From: an uncultured bacterium
Lineage (GTDB): Bacteria > Actinomycetota > Thermoleophilia > BMS3ABIN01
Reading direction: 5' to 3'
Assembly: GCA_913009925.1 (NCBI GenBank)
Contig: CAJVWY010000082.1
Location: 1 to 5,770, forward strand
Length of the DNA: 5,770 nt
The number at the start of each line of letters is the position of its first letter. The stretch's first letter is position 1. This document shows positions 1 to 5,770 of this stretch, one piece after another. A program made the position numbers and the translations under genes. Below the pieces are notes generated by a model. It made no database searches, had not been told where the DNA came from, and saw only the letters and a program-made list of their open reading frames with translations.

Positions 1-89
1 TTGAGCCTGGTTCTCATTATCATTTAGATGCCATTTTCTTTTTTTTTCTTCTTTTTTTCTTTTTCTTCTTCTTTCCTTTTTTTTTTTTT
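1..89. other. Non-genomic, pyrimidine-rich contig end
   Basis: Bases 1-39 are a short unrecognised stretch. Bases 40-89 are almost only T and C, ending in a run of 13 T (77-89) that abuts the P5 adapter sequence. Read on the - strand this is adapter, then poly-A, then A/G noise, which is the usual pattern when an Illumina read passes beyond a short insert and its adapter (flow-cell oligos carry a T10 linker ahead of P5). I see no gene or regulatory signal. The first 39 bases could be genomic or chimeric; the sequence does not decide this. Confidence 0.8.
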
Positions 90-147
90 AATGATACGGC
101 GACCACCGAGATCTACACTCTTTCCCTACACGACGCTCTTCCGATCT
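90..147 (+). other. Illumina TruSeq universal (P5 + Read 1) adapter, assembly artefact
   Basis: These 58 bases match the Illumina universal adapter from its P5 start (AATGATACGGCGACCACCGA) through the Read 1 primer end (GACGCTCTTCCGATCT), with no index inserted. The match is from memory but continuous over the whole element. Genomic sequence begins at 148. This is a library-construction sequence left in the assembly, not a biological feature, and it means the window's left edge is a contig end. Confidence 0.98.
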
Positions 148-808
148 GGGGTTGTCCTTCGTGCTCGGCAATGAACAGTCTCATATTATCGCTTCCGGAA
201 AGACTCATGAACAGATTATTATAATAGTCAAACTGGTGTCCATGGTATCGGCCCCTTTTTTCCAGCTCCAGGTTAAGGTCATAGAATATCTTTATGTCAT
301 CCGGCTCTTTGGCGTCTTTTACGGTCACCCCTTTCCGCAGGGAAAGGTTAATATTGTAGCGGCATTTGGATTTCATCTCCGCAAGCAGTTCCTCCTCTTC
401 CTTCTCAAGGTCCAGTACCAGGGTGTTTGGAGGAGAACACTGCCGGGAAAGCAGCGCCTGATCGGTGATATTGTTGAAGCCAAGACTGTTTATATCGATT
501 ATGCCCGTAAAGTACGGCTCGATACGGTAAAATACCACATTCTGTCCCCTGGATAACGCGTCAACTTTCCTGAGAAATATCTGGAAATCCTCCGGTGTGG
601 CATGGTCATCCAGCAAGGGGCCTCTGGGACTGTAAAGGTAATGATATTTTTTCATCAATGGATGCTTGACCACCAATGCTTCCACATGGCCGCTGTTAAC
701 CTGCCAGGTCTTCCTGTCCATGTTTGCCTGAACATCAGCCCATGTCGTTGACTGAAAGATATTATTGCCTGGCAAAGACAGTGTTTTGATGGCATCCATT
801 TTATTCAT
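148..808 (-). CDS. FemAB-family peptidoglycan bridge aminoacyltransferase, 3' end missing (adapter chimera)
   Basis: This is the N-terminal ~220 residues of a FemA/FemB/FemX-type protein. These cytoplasmic enzymes have two GNAT-like folds and use aminoacyl-tRNA to add amino acids to the stem peptide of lipid-linked peptidoglycan precursors. Visible family features are the 'YLYSPRGPLLD' motif (residues 57-67), the 'KCRYNINLSLRKGVTV' motif (148-163, family pattern K.RYNI..A.KKGV.V), the 'ELEKRGRYHG' segment (181-190) and the start of a second-domain strand at 'RLFIAEHEG' (210-218). Family members are usually about 340-420 residues, so roughly 120-200 C-terminal residues are absent. The open frame continues to a stop at 113-115 only by reading through adapter, adding IGRASCRERV. 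The start at 808 has no clear Shine-Dalgarno; Met4 at 799 is an alternative. It lies 27 bp after the lipoprotein stop and is probably cotranscribed with it. The transferred amino acid cannot be inferred. Confidence 0.88.
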
Positions 809-820
809 TCTGTTCGCGGG

Positions 821-835
821 GCTGGTTGGACCAGC
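821..835 (-). repeat. Small stem-loop between lipoprotein and femAB genes
   Basis: On the - strand GCTGGT-CCA-ACCAGC is a perfect 6-bp inverted repeat with a 3-nt loop (or 5 bp with a 5-nt loop). It starts immediately after the lipoprotein stop codon and fills more than half of the 27-bp gap before the femAB start. No U-run follows on either side, so it is not a standard intrinsic terminator. It may protect the upstream message 3' end or modulate femAB translation; that role is inference. Confidence 0.5.
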
Positions 836-1576
836 TTACTGGCCCACTTGCTGCAATGGCTTGAGGCTTGCCAGTAACGATCGGATCTGGTTCCAGCTGT
901 TTCCGGACGTGGTGCCCGAGGTCAGGCTGTAGAAAAGGTTCCGGCTCTGGCCGGTGGTATCGACGAACTGTCCTTCCCATATGACTACAAAGGCGATGGC
1001 GTCGCTGATTCGATCCTTCCCTACCGGTCCTCCCGCCGGCAGATCCTCGGAAGCGCTGATCCAGTAGACCTGGAAAGATGTGCCGTTGATATCGACATCG
1101 GTGAGAAAGTAACCCTGTAAAGGTTTGCTGTTAGCCTGGTTCTGATTAAAAGTCAGCTTACGTTCAGGGTTGCCGGGATCATAATAGCGGTAGCTGTAAT
1201 AGCCAACCGGATCTCTCGGTGTCGGGCCGCCGGAGCCGACAAGGTCTTTGTTGAGGATATATCCGGCCCCCGGCAGATATGTGGGGACTATTACCGGGTA
1301 GGGAACCTCGCTCTGCAAGGAGATCAGTATCTTTATCTCCTCTGGCGAAGGTATACCGGTGCTGCTCTGGAGGTTGGGGCCCACCTTTATTCCCGAAGCG
1401 GCTCCGGTGTCCGTATTGGTGGTTGCCGTGACAGATCGTGCAACCGCTGGACTCGGGGTGGTATCGGCAACGTTGCCGGTCTCACGGTCACAACCGGTTG
1501 AAAAAATGAGCAGCAACAATATCGTGACGGGCAGTATTGACTTCAATCGGGTATCCATTTTCAACAAAAACGACAT
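836..1576 (-). CDS. Predicted secreted lipoprotein, DUF4367-like C-terminal domain
   Basis: The 246-residue protein starts with a charged n-region and a hydrophobic stretch (ILPVTILLLLIF) ending in STGC, a plausible though non-ideal lipobox, with lipidated Cys about residue 29. A Thr/Ser/Ala/Val-rich linker of ~50 residues follows, then a globular domain. The domain opens with 'YPVIVPTYLPGAGYIL' and ends with 'WNQIRSLLASLKPL', with 'VDINGTSFQVYW' and 'FVVIWEGQFV' strands between. This order (PTYLP.GY, an alkaline beta-rich middle, a terminal helix ending ..SL) resembles DUF4367-type domains of envelope proteins; the assignment is by eye. No catalytic residues are evident. The ATG at 1576 is chosen because a GGAA lies 9 nt upstream; ATG at 1558 gives a shorter but complete signal peptide, and the frame also stays open to a TTG at 1639. 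It is probably the first gene of an operon with femAB. Confidence 0.75.
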   Translation of the reverse strand: MSFLLKMDTRLKSILPVTILLLLIFSTGCDRETGNVADTTPSPAVARSVTATTNTDTGAASGIKVGPNLQSSTGIPSPEEIKILISLQSEVPYPVIVPTYLPGAGYILNKDLVGSGGPTPRDPVGYYSYRYYDPGNPERKLTFNQNQANSKPLQGYFLTDVDINGTSFQVYWISASEDLPAGGPVGKDRISDAIAFVVIWEGQFVDTTGQSRNLFYSLTSGTTSGNSWNQIRSLLASLKPLQQVGQ

Positions 1577-1707
1577 GAAGAACTGTTCCGGATCCTGCAG
1601 CCCAATATTAACAGAAAATGCGGTCGAACTCGTCCGCAAGCAGGGGGCGTCCGAACCTGGTGACCTTAAACCATTACCTGAGGCTTTCGCAAGGAGAAAA
1701 CAGGCTC

Positions 1708-1736
1708 TTGGGTTTCCCCCAATATTTATGTATAAT
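1708..1736 (+). promoter_or_regulatory. SigmaA/sigma70-type promoter for the mre operon
   Basis: A -35 box TTGGGT (1708-1713) is separated by exactly 17 bp from a perfect -10 box TATAAT (1731-1736). Transcription would start near 1743, leaving a leader of about 158 nt before the mreB start region. It is the only consensus-quality promoter I see in the intergenic region and points at mreB. The -35 matches three of six consensus bases (TTG). Confidence 0.65.
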
Positions 1737-1754
1737 ACTGTGCTCGTTACGGGA

Positions 1755-1778
1755 GCTTGGATTTACCTGTAAATAAGC
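1755..1778 (+). promoter_or_regulatory. AT-rich inverted repeat in the mreB leader, possible operator
   Basis: ATTTAC (1761-1766), a 2-bp CT spacer and GTAAAT (1769-1774) form a perfect dyad. Outer arms GCTT (1755-1758) and AAGC (1775-1778) also pair, with GG (1759-1760) bulged on the left. It lies about 12-35 nt downstream of the predicted transcription start, a position where a repressor dimer could block transcription, or where the RNA could fold at the 5' end. It has no U-run and is unlikely to be a terminator. The binding protein is unknown. Confidence 0.45.
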
Positions 1779-1887
1779 GATTTGTGACGGATTCCAGCAC
1801 CCGAGCCACATGTCTGCAGAGTTATCTTCTAAAACCACTTTTTGTTAGCATAAGTAGCCGCGATTTTTTTAGCAGGCCTTAAGTTGG

Positions 1888-1894
1888 AAAGGAG
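1888..1894 (+). promoter_or_regulatory. mreB: Strong Shine-Dalgarno sequence (AAAGGAG) for mreB
   Basis: AAAGGAG closely matches the 16S rRNA anti-SD complement. The codon at normal spacing (6 nt, position 1901) is ATC, in frame with mreB. The first in-frame ATG (1943) is 48 nt away, too far for this site to serve. The site therefore argues that translation begins at or near 1901. Confidence 0.7.
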
Positions 1895-1942
1895 ACTTTC
1901 ATCAGGATTCTGAACTATTTTGCCGGTTTCGGCGGACGCGAC

Positions 1943-2947
1943 ATGGCCGTTGACCTGGGTACGGCCAATACGCTGGTTTACGTCCGCGGCCGTGGCATTG
2001 TGCTCAGCGAGCCGTCGGTAGTGGCCATCGATCAGCGTACAGGTGAGGTCCATGCCGTCGGCGCGGAGGCCAAGCGCATGCTGGGCCGTACTCCCGGGTC
2101 CATCAGCGCCATCCGGCCGTTGAAGGACGGCGTCATCGCCGACTTTGACGTGACCGAGCAGATGCTCCGGCACTTCATCCAGAAAGTCCACCAGAACCGT
2201 TGGGCCCATCCCCGGGTTGTGGTATGCGTGCCTTCGGGTGTCACCGGCGTGGAGAAGCGCGCGGTGGAGGAGGCGACCCTGTCGGCCGGCGCCCGCCTGT
2301 GCTACCTTATTGAAGAGCCCATGGCCGCCGCCATCGGCGCCGGTCTGCCGGTGAGCGAACCCACCGGGAATATGATAGTGGATATCGGCGGCGGCACCAG
2401 CGAGGTCGCCGTGATATCCCTGGGCGGCATCGTGACTTCGCAGTCGATACGTGTGGGTGGCGACGAGATGGACGAAGCGATCATCGCCCACGTCAAGAAG
2501 GAATACAAGCTGATGATAGGGACACAGACGGCGGAGGAGCTTAAGCTGGAAGTAGGCTCTGCCTTCGCTCTGGCTGAAGAGGAGCAGGCCGAGATCCGGG
2601 GCAGAGACCTGGTGACCGGATTGCCAAAAACAGTGGTGCTGACTTCCGAGGAGATTCGGAAAGCATTGGCGGAACCGGTATCGGCGATAATCGACGCGCT
2701 CAGGACGACTCTCGACAAGACACCCCCGGAGCTGGCCAGCGACATCATGGACCGGGGGGTCATGCTGGCGGGAGGCGGCGCGCTGTTGCAGGGCCTGCCG
2801 GAACGGCTGCGCGAGGAGACAGGCATGCCCATCCACATGGCCGAATCGCCCCTTACCTGCGTAGCGGTGGGATCGGGACGGTCGCTGGAGGAGTTCGAGG
2901 CATTGCATAAGACCTCCCGCCATACGAAGTCAAAACGCCGCTTCTAA
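1943..2947 (+). CDS. mreB: Rod shape-determining protein MreB (actin-like ATPase)
   Basis: MreB polymerises on the inner membrane face and orients the elongasome that builds the lateral wall. From the first in-frame ATG the protein has 334 residues, close to the usual ~335-350. The actin-fold signatures are present: phosphate-1 'DLGTANT' (4-10), 'CVPSGVTGVEKRA' (95-107), 'EEPMAAAIGAGLP' (124-136), phosphate-2 'VDIGGGTSEVAV' (146-157), 'GGDEMDEAI' (172-180) and the adenosine motif 'LAGGGALL' (275-282). The coordinates use the conventional ATG, but the true start is probably 1901: the frame is open back to 1883, the extra residues read IRILNYFAGFGGRD, which resembles the N-terminus seen in many MreBs before the first strand, and AAAGGAG sits 6 nt before the ATC at 1901. 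A weak GGCGGA before 1943 is the only support for the ATG. It is the first gene of the mre operon. Confidence 0.97.
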   Translation: MAVDLGTANTLVYVRGRGIVLSEPSVVAIDQRTGEVHAVGAEAKRMLGRTPGSISAIRPLKDGVIADFDVTEQMLRHFIQKVHQNRWAHPRVVVCVPSGVTGVEKRAVEEATLSAGARLCYLIEEPMAAAIGAGLPVSEPTGNMIVDIGGGTSEVAVISLGGIVTSQSIRVGGDEMDEAIIAHVKKEYKLMIGTQTAEELKLEVGSAFALAEEEQAEIRGRDLVTGLPKTVVLTSEEIRKALAEPVSAIIDALRTTLDKTPPELASDIMDRGVMLAGGGALLQGLPERLREETGMPIHMAESPLTCVAVGSGRSLEEFEALHKTSRHTKSKRRF

Positions 2948-2994
2948 AGAAATATTACGACGAATACAACGATAAGCGTAAGTAGGGTCATCTC

Positions 2995-3870
2995 TTGGTC
3001 CGCAAGACTGCAGTAAAACGTCAAGCGGTGTTAGCCGTAATGCTGCTGATATCAGTAGCGATGCTCACTTGGTATTTCCGCGAGCCCGTAGGCGGCGTCC
3101 TCCATTCCACCCAGCGTGGTGGTTTGAGGATCATCTCTCCCCTGGAATCGGGCATCTCCACCGTAACCGGCCCCTTCAAGGATTCCTATGACTGGATGGA
3201 GGAGTTGTTCTCCGCCCGAAGTGACAACGAACGCCTGCGCAAGGAGACGGAACAGTTGCGAACTGAGGTCGTATCCCTGCGCGAGGTGGAGGCGGAGAAT
3301 CAGCATCTGCGGCAGATGCTGAACTTTATCAACCAGCCATCGTTCCCCAGCGATTACACCAGGGTGCCGGCGCGGGTTGTCGGGCGGGCGTCGTCCGCCT
3401 GGAACGCTACCGTTACCATCAACAGTGGCAGCGATGACGGGGTGGGCCTGGGGCAGACGGTGGTCAACGGGCAGGGCCTGGTGGGGCAGGTCTCCGCCGT
3501 AGCCACAAACTCGGCGCAGGTGCTGCTCATCATCGATCATACCAGCCGCGTCGAAGCCAAACTGCAGCCGGGAGAGGCCGCGGGAACGGTCATCGGTGGT
3601 ATTAACGGCCTGCTGGAGATGGATTTTGTCGATAAGGACGCCAAGGCCGAGGCGAAAGATGTGGTAGTCACGTCCGGCACCGGGCGGCTGTTCGTCAAGG
3701 GTATACCCATTGGCGTCATCAACGAGGTCTCCGACCGGGAGATAGAGTATTTCAAACGGATCTCCATCACGCCTTTCGTCGATTTCAACAAGCTGGAAGA
3801 GGTACTGGTGCTCATTCCGCCGCCGGGCGCGGATCAGGTGCCTCTGGTGGAAGGGGGTAACGGCGGATGA
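2995..3870 (+). CDS. mreC: Rod shape-determining protein MreC
   Basis: MreC is a bitopic membrane protein that forms extracytoplasmic filaments and activates PBP2 in the Rod complex. The 291-residue product has a basic N-terminus, one membrane helix (about 11-28), a heptad-rich coiled coil (about 70-110, 'NERLRKETEQLRTEV') and then the beta-domain pair typical of the family, including 'ARVVGR' (126-131), 'INSGSDDGVGLGQTVVN' (142-158), 'GLVGQV' (161-166) and 'FVKGIPIGVI' (233-242). Length and order match the family. The start is TTG at 2995, with a modest AGGG-containing SD (2984-2987) 7 nt upstream. It follows mreB by 47 bp without an intervening terminator, and its stop codon overlaps the mreD start, implying translational coupling. 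Confidence 0.95.
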   Translation: MVRKTAVKRQAVLAVMLLISVAMLTWYFREPVGGVLHSTQRGGLRIISPLESGISTVTGPFKDSYDWMEELFSARSDNERLRKETEQLRTEVVSLREVEAENQHLRQMLNFINQPSFPSDYTRVPARVVGRASSAWNATVTINSGSDDGVGLGQTVVNGQGLVGQVSAVATNSAQVLLIIDHTSRVEAKLQPGEAAGTVIGGINGLLEMDFVDKDAKAEAKDVVVTSGTGRLFVKGIPIGVINEVSDREIEYFKRISITPFVDFNKLEEVLVLIPPPGADQVPLVEGGNGG

Positions 3871-4457
3871 TGGTGGAAGCGGGCAGGAAGCGTGCCGGTA
3901 TGCTCAAAGGGCATCGCCGTTCCCACGTACCGGCTGTGCAGGAGAACCCTCTGTACATGCTCAAGGTTTTCGTACTGCTGGTATTGGCGGTGGTGGTGCA
4001 GGCGACCCTGGCGCCATACGTCAACGTGCTGGGGGCGCGGCCGGATATCGTCCTCATCGTCGTCGTCGCCATCGCCATGATGCGCGGCCCTCTGTGGGGC
4101 GCCGCCGTCGGTTTTTTCGTGGGGCTGCTCGTGGATATCGCCCTGGTCCAGATCATGGGCATCTCCTCATTTCTGTATACGCTCGCCGGTTATTACAGCG
4201 GCCGTTACGCCGAGGGGGTGGACCCGGATTCCTGGCTGCCGCCGTTGCTCACGGTGTTTACCGTGACGCTGGTGGTGCAGATGCTCAACGCGGTGATAAT
4301 GTTCCTGCTGGGTGTGGAAGCTTCGGTTGGTTTTATCCTGCTACGGGTCGTTCTGCCTACGGCGGTGCTGAACTCTCTGCTGGCGGCGCCCGTGTTCGTC
4401 GCCTGCCGCTGGTGGATGGGTGGTGAGAAACAGCGTGCCTTTTCTGTCGAGCCGTAA
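3867..4457 (+). CDS. mreD: Rod shape-determining protein MreD
   Basis: MreD is a small polytopic membrane protein that works with MreC in the Rod complex; its biochemical role is not settled. The 196-residue product has a ~29-residue basic cytoplasmic N-terminus, then several hydrophobic segments (roughly 31-50, 58-74, 76-97, 124-149 and 156-181). The family hallmark 'RPDIVLIVVVAIAMMRGPLWGAAVGFFVGLLVDI' region spans 58-91 and contains the conserved PD, RGP and G..G...D residues. The start is ATG at 3867 in an ATGA overlap with the mreC stop; an adjacent ATG at 3870 is possible. The N-terminal tail is longer than in many MreDs, so an internal start such as Met12 or Met31 cannot be excluded, but the overlap favours the upstream one. 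The 3' end overlaps mrdA. Confidence 0.92.
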   Translation: MMVEAGRKRAGMLKGHRRSHVPAVQENPLYMLKVFVLLVLAVVVQATLAPYVNVLGARPDIVLIVVVAIAMMRGPLWGAAVGFFVGLLVDIALVQIMGISSFLYTLAGYYSGRYAEGVDPDSWLPPLLTVFTVTLVVQMLNAVIMFLLGVEASVGFILLRVVLPTAVLNSLLAAPVFVACRWWMGGEKQRAFSVEP

Positions 4458-5770
4458 ACGCAGTCGTCAGAACGAGCGCAAGCTGCCGTCACTGGTCTTC
4501 CGTGCCGGTGTGCTGGGAGGCGTGGCGGTGCTGCTGTTCGCTATGCTTATATTCCGTATCTGGTTCCTGCAGGTCATATCCGGCGATGACTATATCGCCA
4601 TGGCGGAGAATAACCGCATCCGCCAGATACGCGAGGAAGCTCCCCGTGGCATCATTTACGACCGCAATATGAACCCGCTGGTGGAGAACCGCGCCGGGCT
4701 GGCGGTCACGGTGTTCCCGGCGGCGCTGGAAGATCCGGAGATGGAGCTGACCGAACTGGGCCAGGCTATCGGTATGCCCGTGGAGCAGATAAAGCAGCAG
4801 CTCGCCCTGCACCAGGAGGACACCTACCGCTCCGTGATAATCAAGAAAAATATCACGCCTGAACAGAAAAGTTACCTGATAGAGCTCATGCCGCTGTACT
4901 TTCCCGGAGTGGACATCAAGAAGTTTCCACTGAGAGACTACCCCGAGGGCTCTACCGCCGCCCACCTGCTGGGGCACGTGGGGGAGATAGACGAAAACGA
5001 GCTCAAGGAACCTCAATACGCCGATTACAGCCTGGGTGACGAGATAGGCAAGGACGGGGTTGAATACCAGTTCGACCGTTATCTCCGCGGCACGGACGGC
5101 AGCCTGGAGGTGGAGGTGGACGCGGATGGCAGGCCCAAGCGCGAACTCCGGAGCATCCAGTCCCAGCCGGGCAACAACGTAGTCCTCACCGTAGACAGCG
5201 AGCTGCAGAAGGCGACCGAAGACGCGCTGGCCTACGGTATAGACCTGGCTCACGGCAAGGGATACCTGGCCGCCAACGGTGGCGCCGTCGTGGTAATGAG
5301 CCCCGATGACGGCGAGATATTCGCCATGGCCAGTTACCCCTCCTTTGACCCGGAACTCTGGGTAGGCGGAATGAGCGACAGCGATTACCAGTCGCTGAAC
5401 GCCGAGGGGGCCAACGACCCCCTGCTCAATCGGGCCATCGCCGGGCAGTATCCGCCCGCCTCCACGTTCAAGTCGATAACGGCCATCGCCGGCCTGGAGG
5501 AAGGCATAATCTCACCGCTCAACAGATTCATCTGTAACGGCGTCTGGGATGTATTGTCACAGCCGTTCAAGTGCTGGGGCACCCATGGTGACGTGGACCT
5601 CAAGCGGGCGATCACCGTATCCTGCGATATATATTTCTATAATGTCGGCTATCGCTTCTACCAGGCGGACAACCTGGGGATACAACGCTGGGCGCAGATG
5701 TTCGGGCTGGGCAAGGTAACCGGCCTCGACCTGCCGGGGGAGGCGGTGGGCAGGGTCCCCGACCCGGCCT
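4435..5770 (+). CDS. mrdA: Penicillin-binding protein 2 (elongation transpeptidase), 3' end beyond window
   Basis: PBP2 is the class B PBP that crosslinks peptidoglycan during elongation, partnered with RodA. The visible 445 residues have a basic cytoplasmic tail, a membrane anchor (about 20-45), 'APRGIIYDRN' (69-78) opening the dimerisation/pedestal domain, 'LLGHVGEI' and 'GKDGVEYQFDRYLRG' segments, and the transpeptidase domain. The active-site motif is STFK with Ser343 and Lys346; the SxN-type motif is SCD (396-398), the S-x-D form known in PBP2s. The KTG motif lies past the edge. Cys367, Cys380, His384 and Cys397 resemble a zinc site (see findings). GTG at 4435 is preferred because GGTGAG (4422-4427) lies 7 nt upstream; GTG at 4423 or 4420 is possible. 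The gene overlaps mreD by about 23 bp, so coupled translation is likely. Family members run to ~600-700 residues, and rodA is expected next. Confidence 0.94.
   Translation, partial: MPFLSSRKRSRQNERKLPSLVFRAGVLGGVAVLLFAMLIFRIWFLQVISGDDYIAMAENNRIRQIREEAPRGIIYDRNMNPLVENRAGLAVTVFPAALEDPEMELTELGQAIGMPVEQIKQQLALHQEDTYRSVIIKKNITPEQKSYLIELMPLYFPGVDIKKFPLRDYPEGSTAAHLLGHVGEIDENELKEPQYADYSLGDEIGKDGVEYQFDRYLRGTDGSLEVEVDADGRPKRELRSIQSQPGNNVVLTVDSELQKATEDALAYGIDLAHGKGYLAANGGAVVVMSPDDGEIFAMASYPSFDPELWVGGMSDSDYQSLNAEGANDPLLNRAIAGQYPPASTFKSITAIAGLEEGIISPLNRFICNGVWDVLSQPFKCWGTHGDVDLKRAITVSCDIYFYNVGYRFYQADNLGIQRWAQMFGLGKVTGLDLPGEAVGRVPDPA

Larger units (their letters stand above)
1577..1900. other. Divergent intergenic region (lipoprotein / mreB)
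   Basis: These ~324 bp separate the leftward lipoprotein gene from the rightward mre operon and contain no convincing gene. The right half holds the mreB promoter (1708-1736), an AT-rich inverted repeat (1755-1778) and the mreB ribosome binding site (1888-1894). The left half (about 1577-1705) must carry the lipoprotein promoter, but I found no good -35/-10 pair for it on the - strand. A T-run at 1864-1870 is not preceded by a stable hairpin. AAGGAG at 1691-1696 is followed only by a 22-codon TTG frame with no recognisable product. Confidence 0.6.

Noticed and set aside
152..556. + strand open frame opposite femAB.
   Set aside because: The - strand frame carries FemAB family motifs; the + frame has no recognisable features or ribosome binding site.
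1643..1720. Possible structured RNA or riboswitch: GGGGG (1643-1647) and CCCCC (1716-1720) flank motifs such as GCGAAAGCCTCAGG on the - strand, faintly like c-di-GMP-I or glycine riboswitch pieces.
   Set aside because: The closing pairing is only 5 bp, the motif order and spacing fit neither riboswitch class, and core elements are missing. A covariance-model search (Infernal against Rfam) would decide.
1860..1872. T7 run upstream of mreB considered as an intrinsic terminator.
   Set aside because: No stable GC-rich hairpin precedes it, and it lies within the leader between the promoter and the mreB ribosome binding site.
1829..2923. Long - strand open frame (364 codons) opposite mreB.
   Set aside because: It is the antisense shadow of a GC-rich, strongly biased gene; its translation is rich in His, Arg and Gln with no recognisable domain, while the + strand encodes an unmistakable MreB.
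4046..4073. Run of GTC/ATC triplets (CGTCGTCGTCGCC) resembling a microsatellite in mreD.
   Set aside because: It simply encodes the hydrophobic Ile/Val stretch of a conserved MreD membrane segment in GC-rich codons.
4489..5253. Long - strand open frame (254 codons) opposite the PBP2 gene.
   Set aside because: It lies wholly inside the recognisable mrdA coding sequence, has no family resemblance and reflects codon bias on the opposite strand.
5449..5472. PPASTFK in PBP2 instead of the common PPGSTFK, considered as an active-site defect.
   Set aside because: The catalytic Ser and Lys are intact and Ala at this position is a conservative change, so loss of function is not supported.

Overview
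The window holds the start of a rod-shape (elongasome) operon, mreB-mreC-mreD-mrdA, on the + strand. Facing away from it on the - strand is a pair of cell-envelope genes: a predicted lipoprotein followed by a truncated FemAB-type aminoacyltransferase. The moderately high GC content, the 'VDLGTANTLVYVRGRGIVLSEPS' style of MreB, the FemAB homologue and the GTG/TTG starts point to a rod-shaped bacterium with a peptidoglycan wall. A deep-branching Actinomycetota or a Chloroflexota-like lineage is my best guess, but the window has no taxonomic marker that settles it.

The first ~147 bases are not natural genome sequence. Positions 90-147 are an exact copy, as I recall it, of the Illumina TruSeq universal (P5 plus Read 1) adapter. 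They are preceded by a run of 13 T and a pyrimidine-rich stretch, as expected when a read passes through a short insert into the adapter and the flow-cell linker. This is an untrimmed contig end. The FemAB reading frame on the - strand runs into the adapter and gains the tell-tale artefact peptide IGRASCRERV before a stop codon; only about 220 N-terminal residues are real.

Positions 148-1576 (- strand) carry lipoprotein then femAB, 27 bp apart, with a perfect small stem-loop in the gap. Positions 1577-1900 are a divergent intergenic region. It holds a good sigma70/sigmaA-type promoter towards mreB (TTGGGT-17-TATAAT), an AT-rich inverted repeat just downstream of the expected transcription start, and a strong Shine-Dalgarno sequence for mreB. 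Positions ~1901-5770 carry mreB, mreC (TTG start), mreD (ATGA overlap with mreC) and mrdA/PBP2 (GTG start inside the mreD end), which runs off the right edge before its KTG motif.

Together, MreB filaments, the MreC/MreD membrane scaffold and the PBP2 transpeptidase form the Rod complex for lateral wall synthesis; rodA would be expected next, outside the window. The FemAB protein would add amino acids to the peptide of peptidoglycan precursors, so both arms concern the cell wall. I see no mobile element, CRISPR array, RNA gene or undescribed system. The points most worth a second look are the adapter chimera and the missing canonical start codon at the position favoured for mreB.
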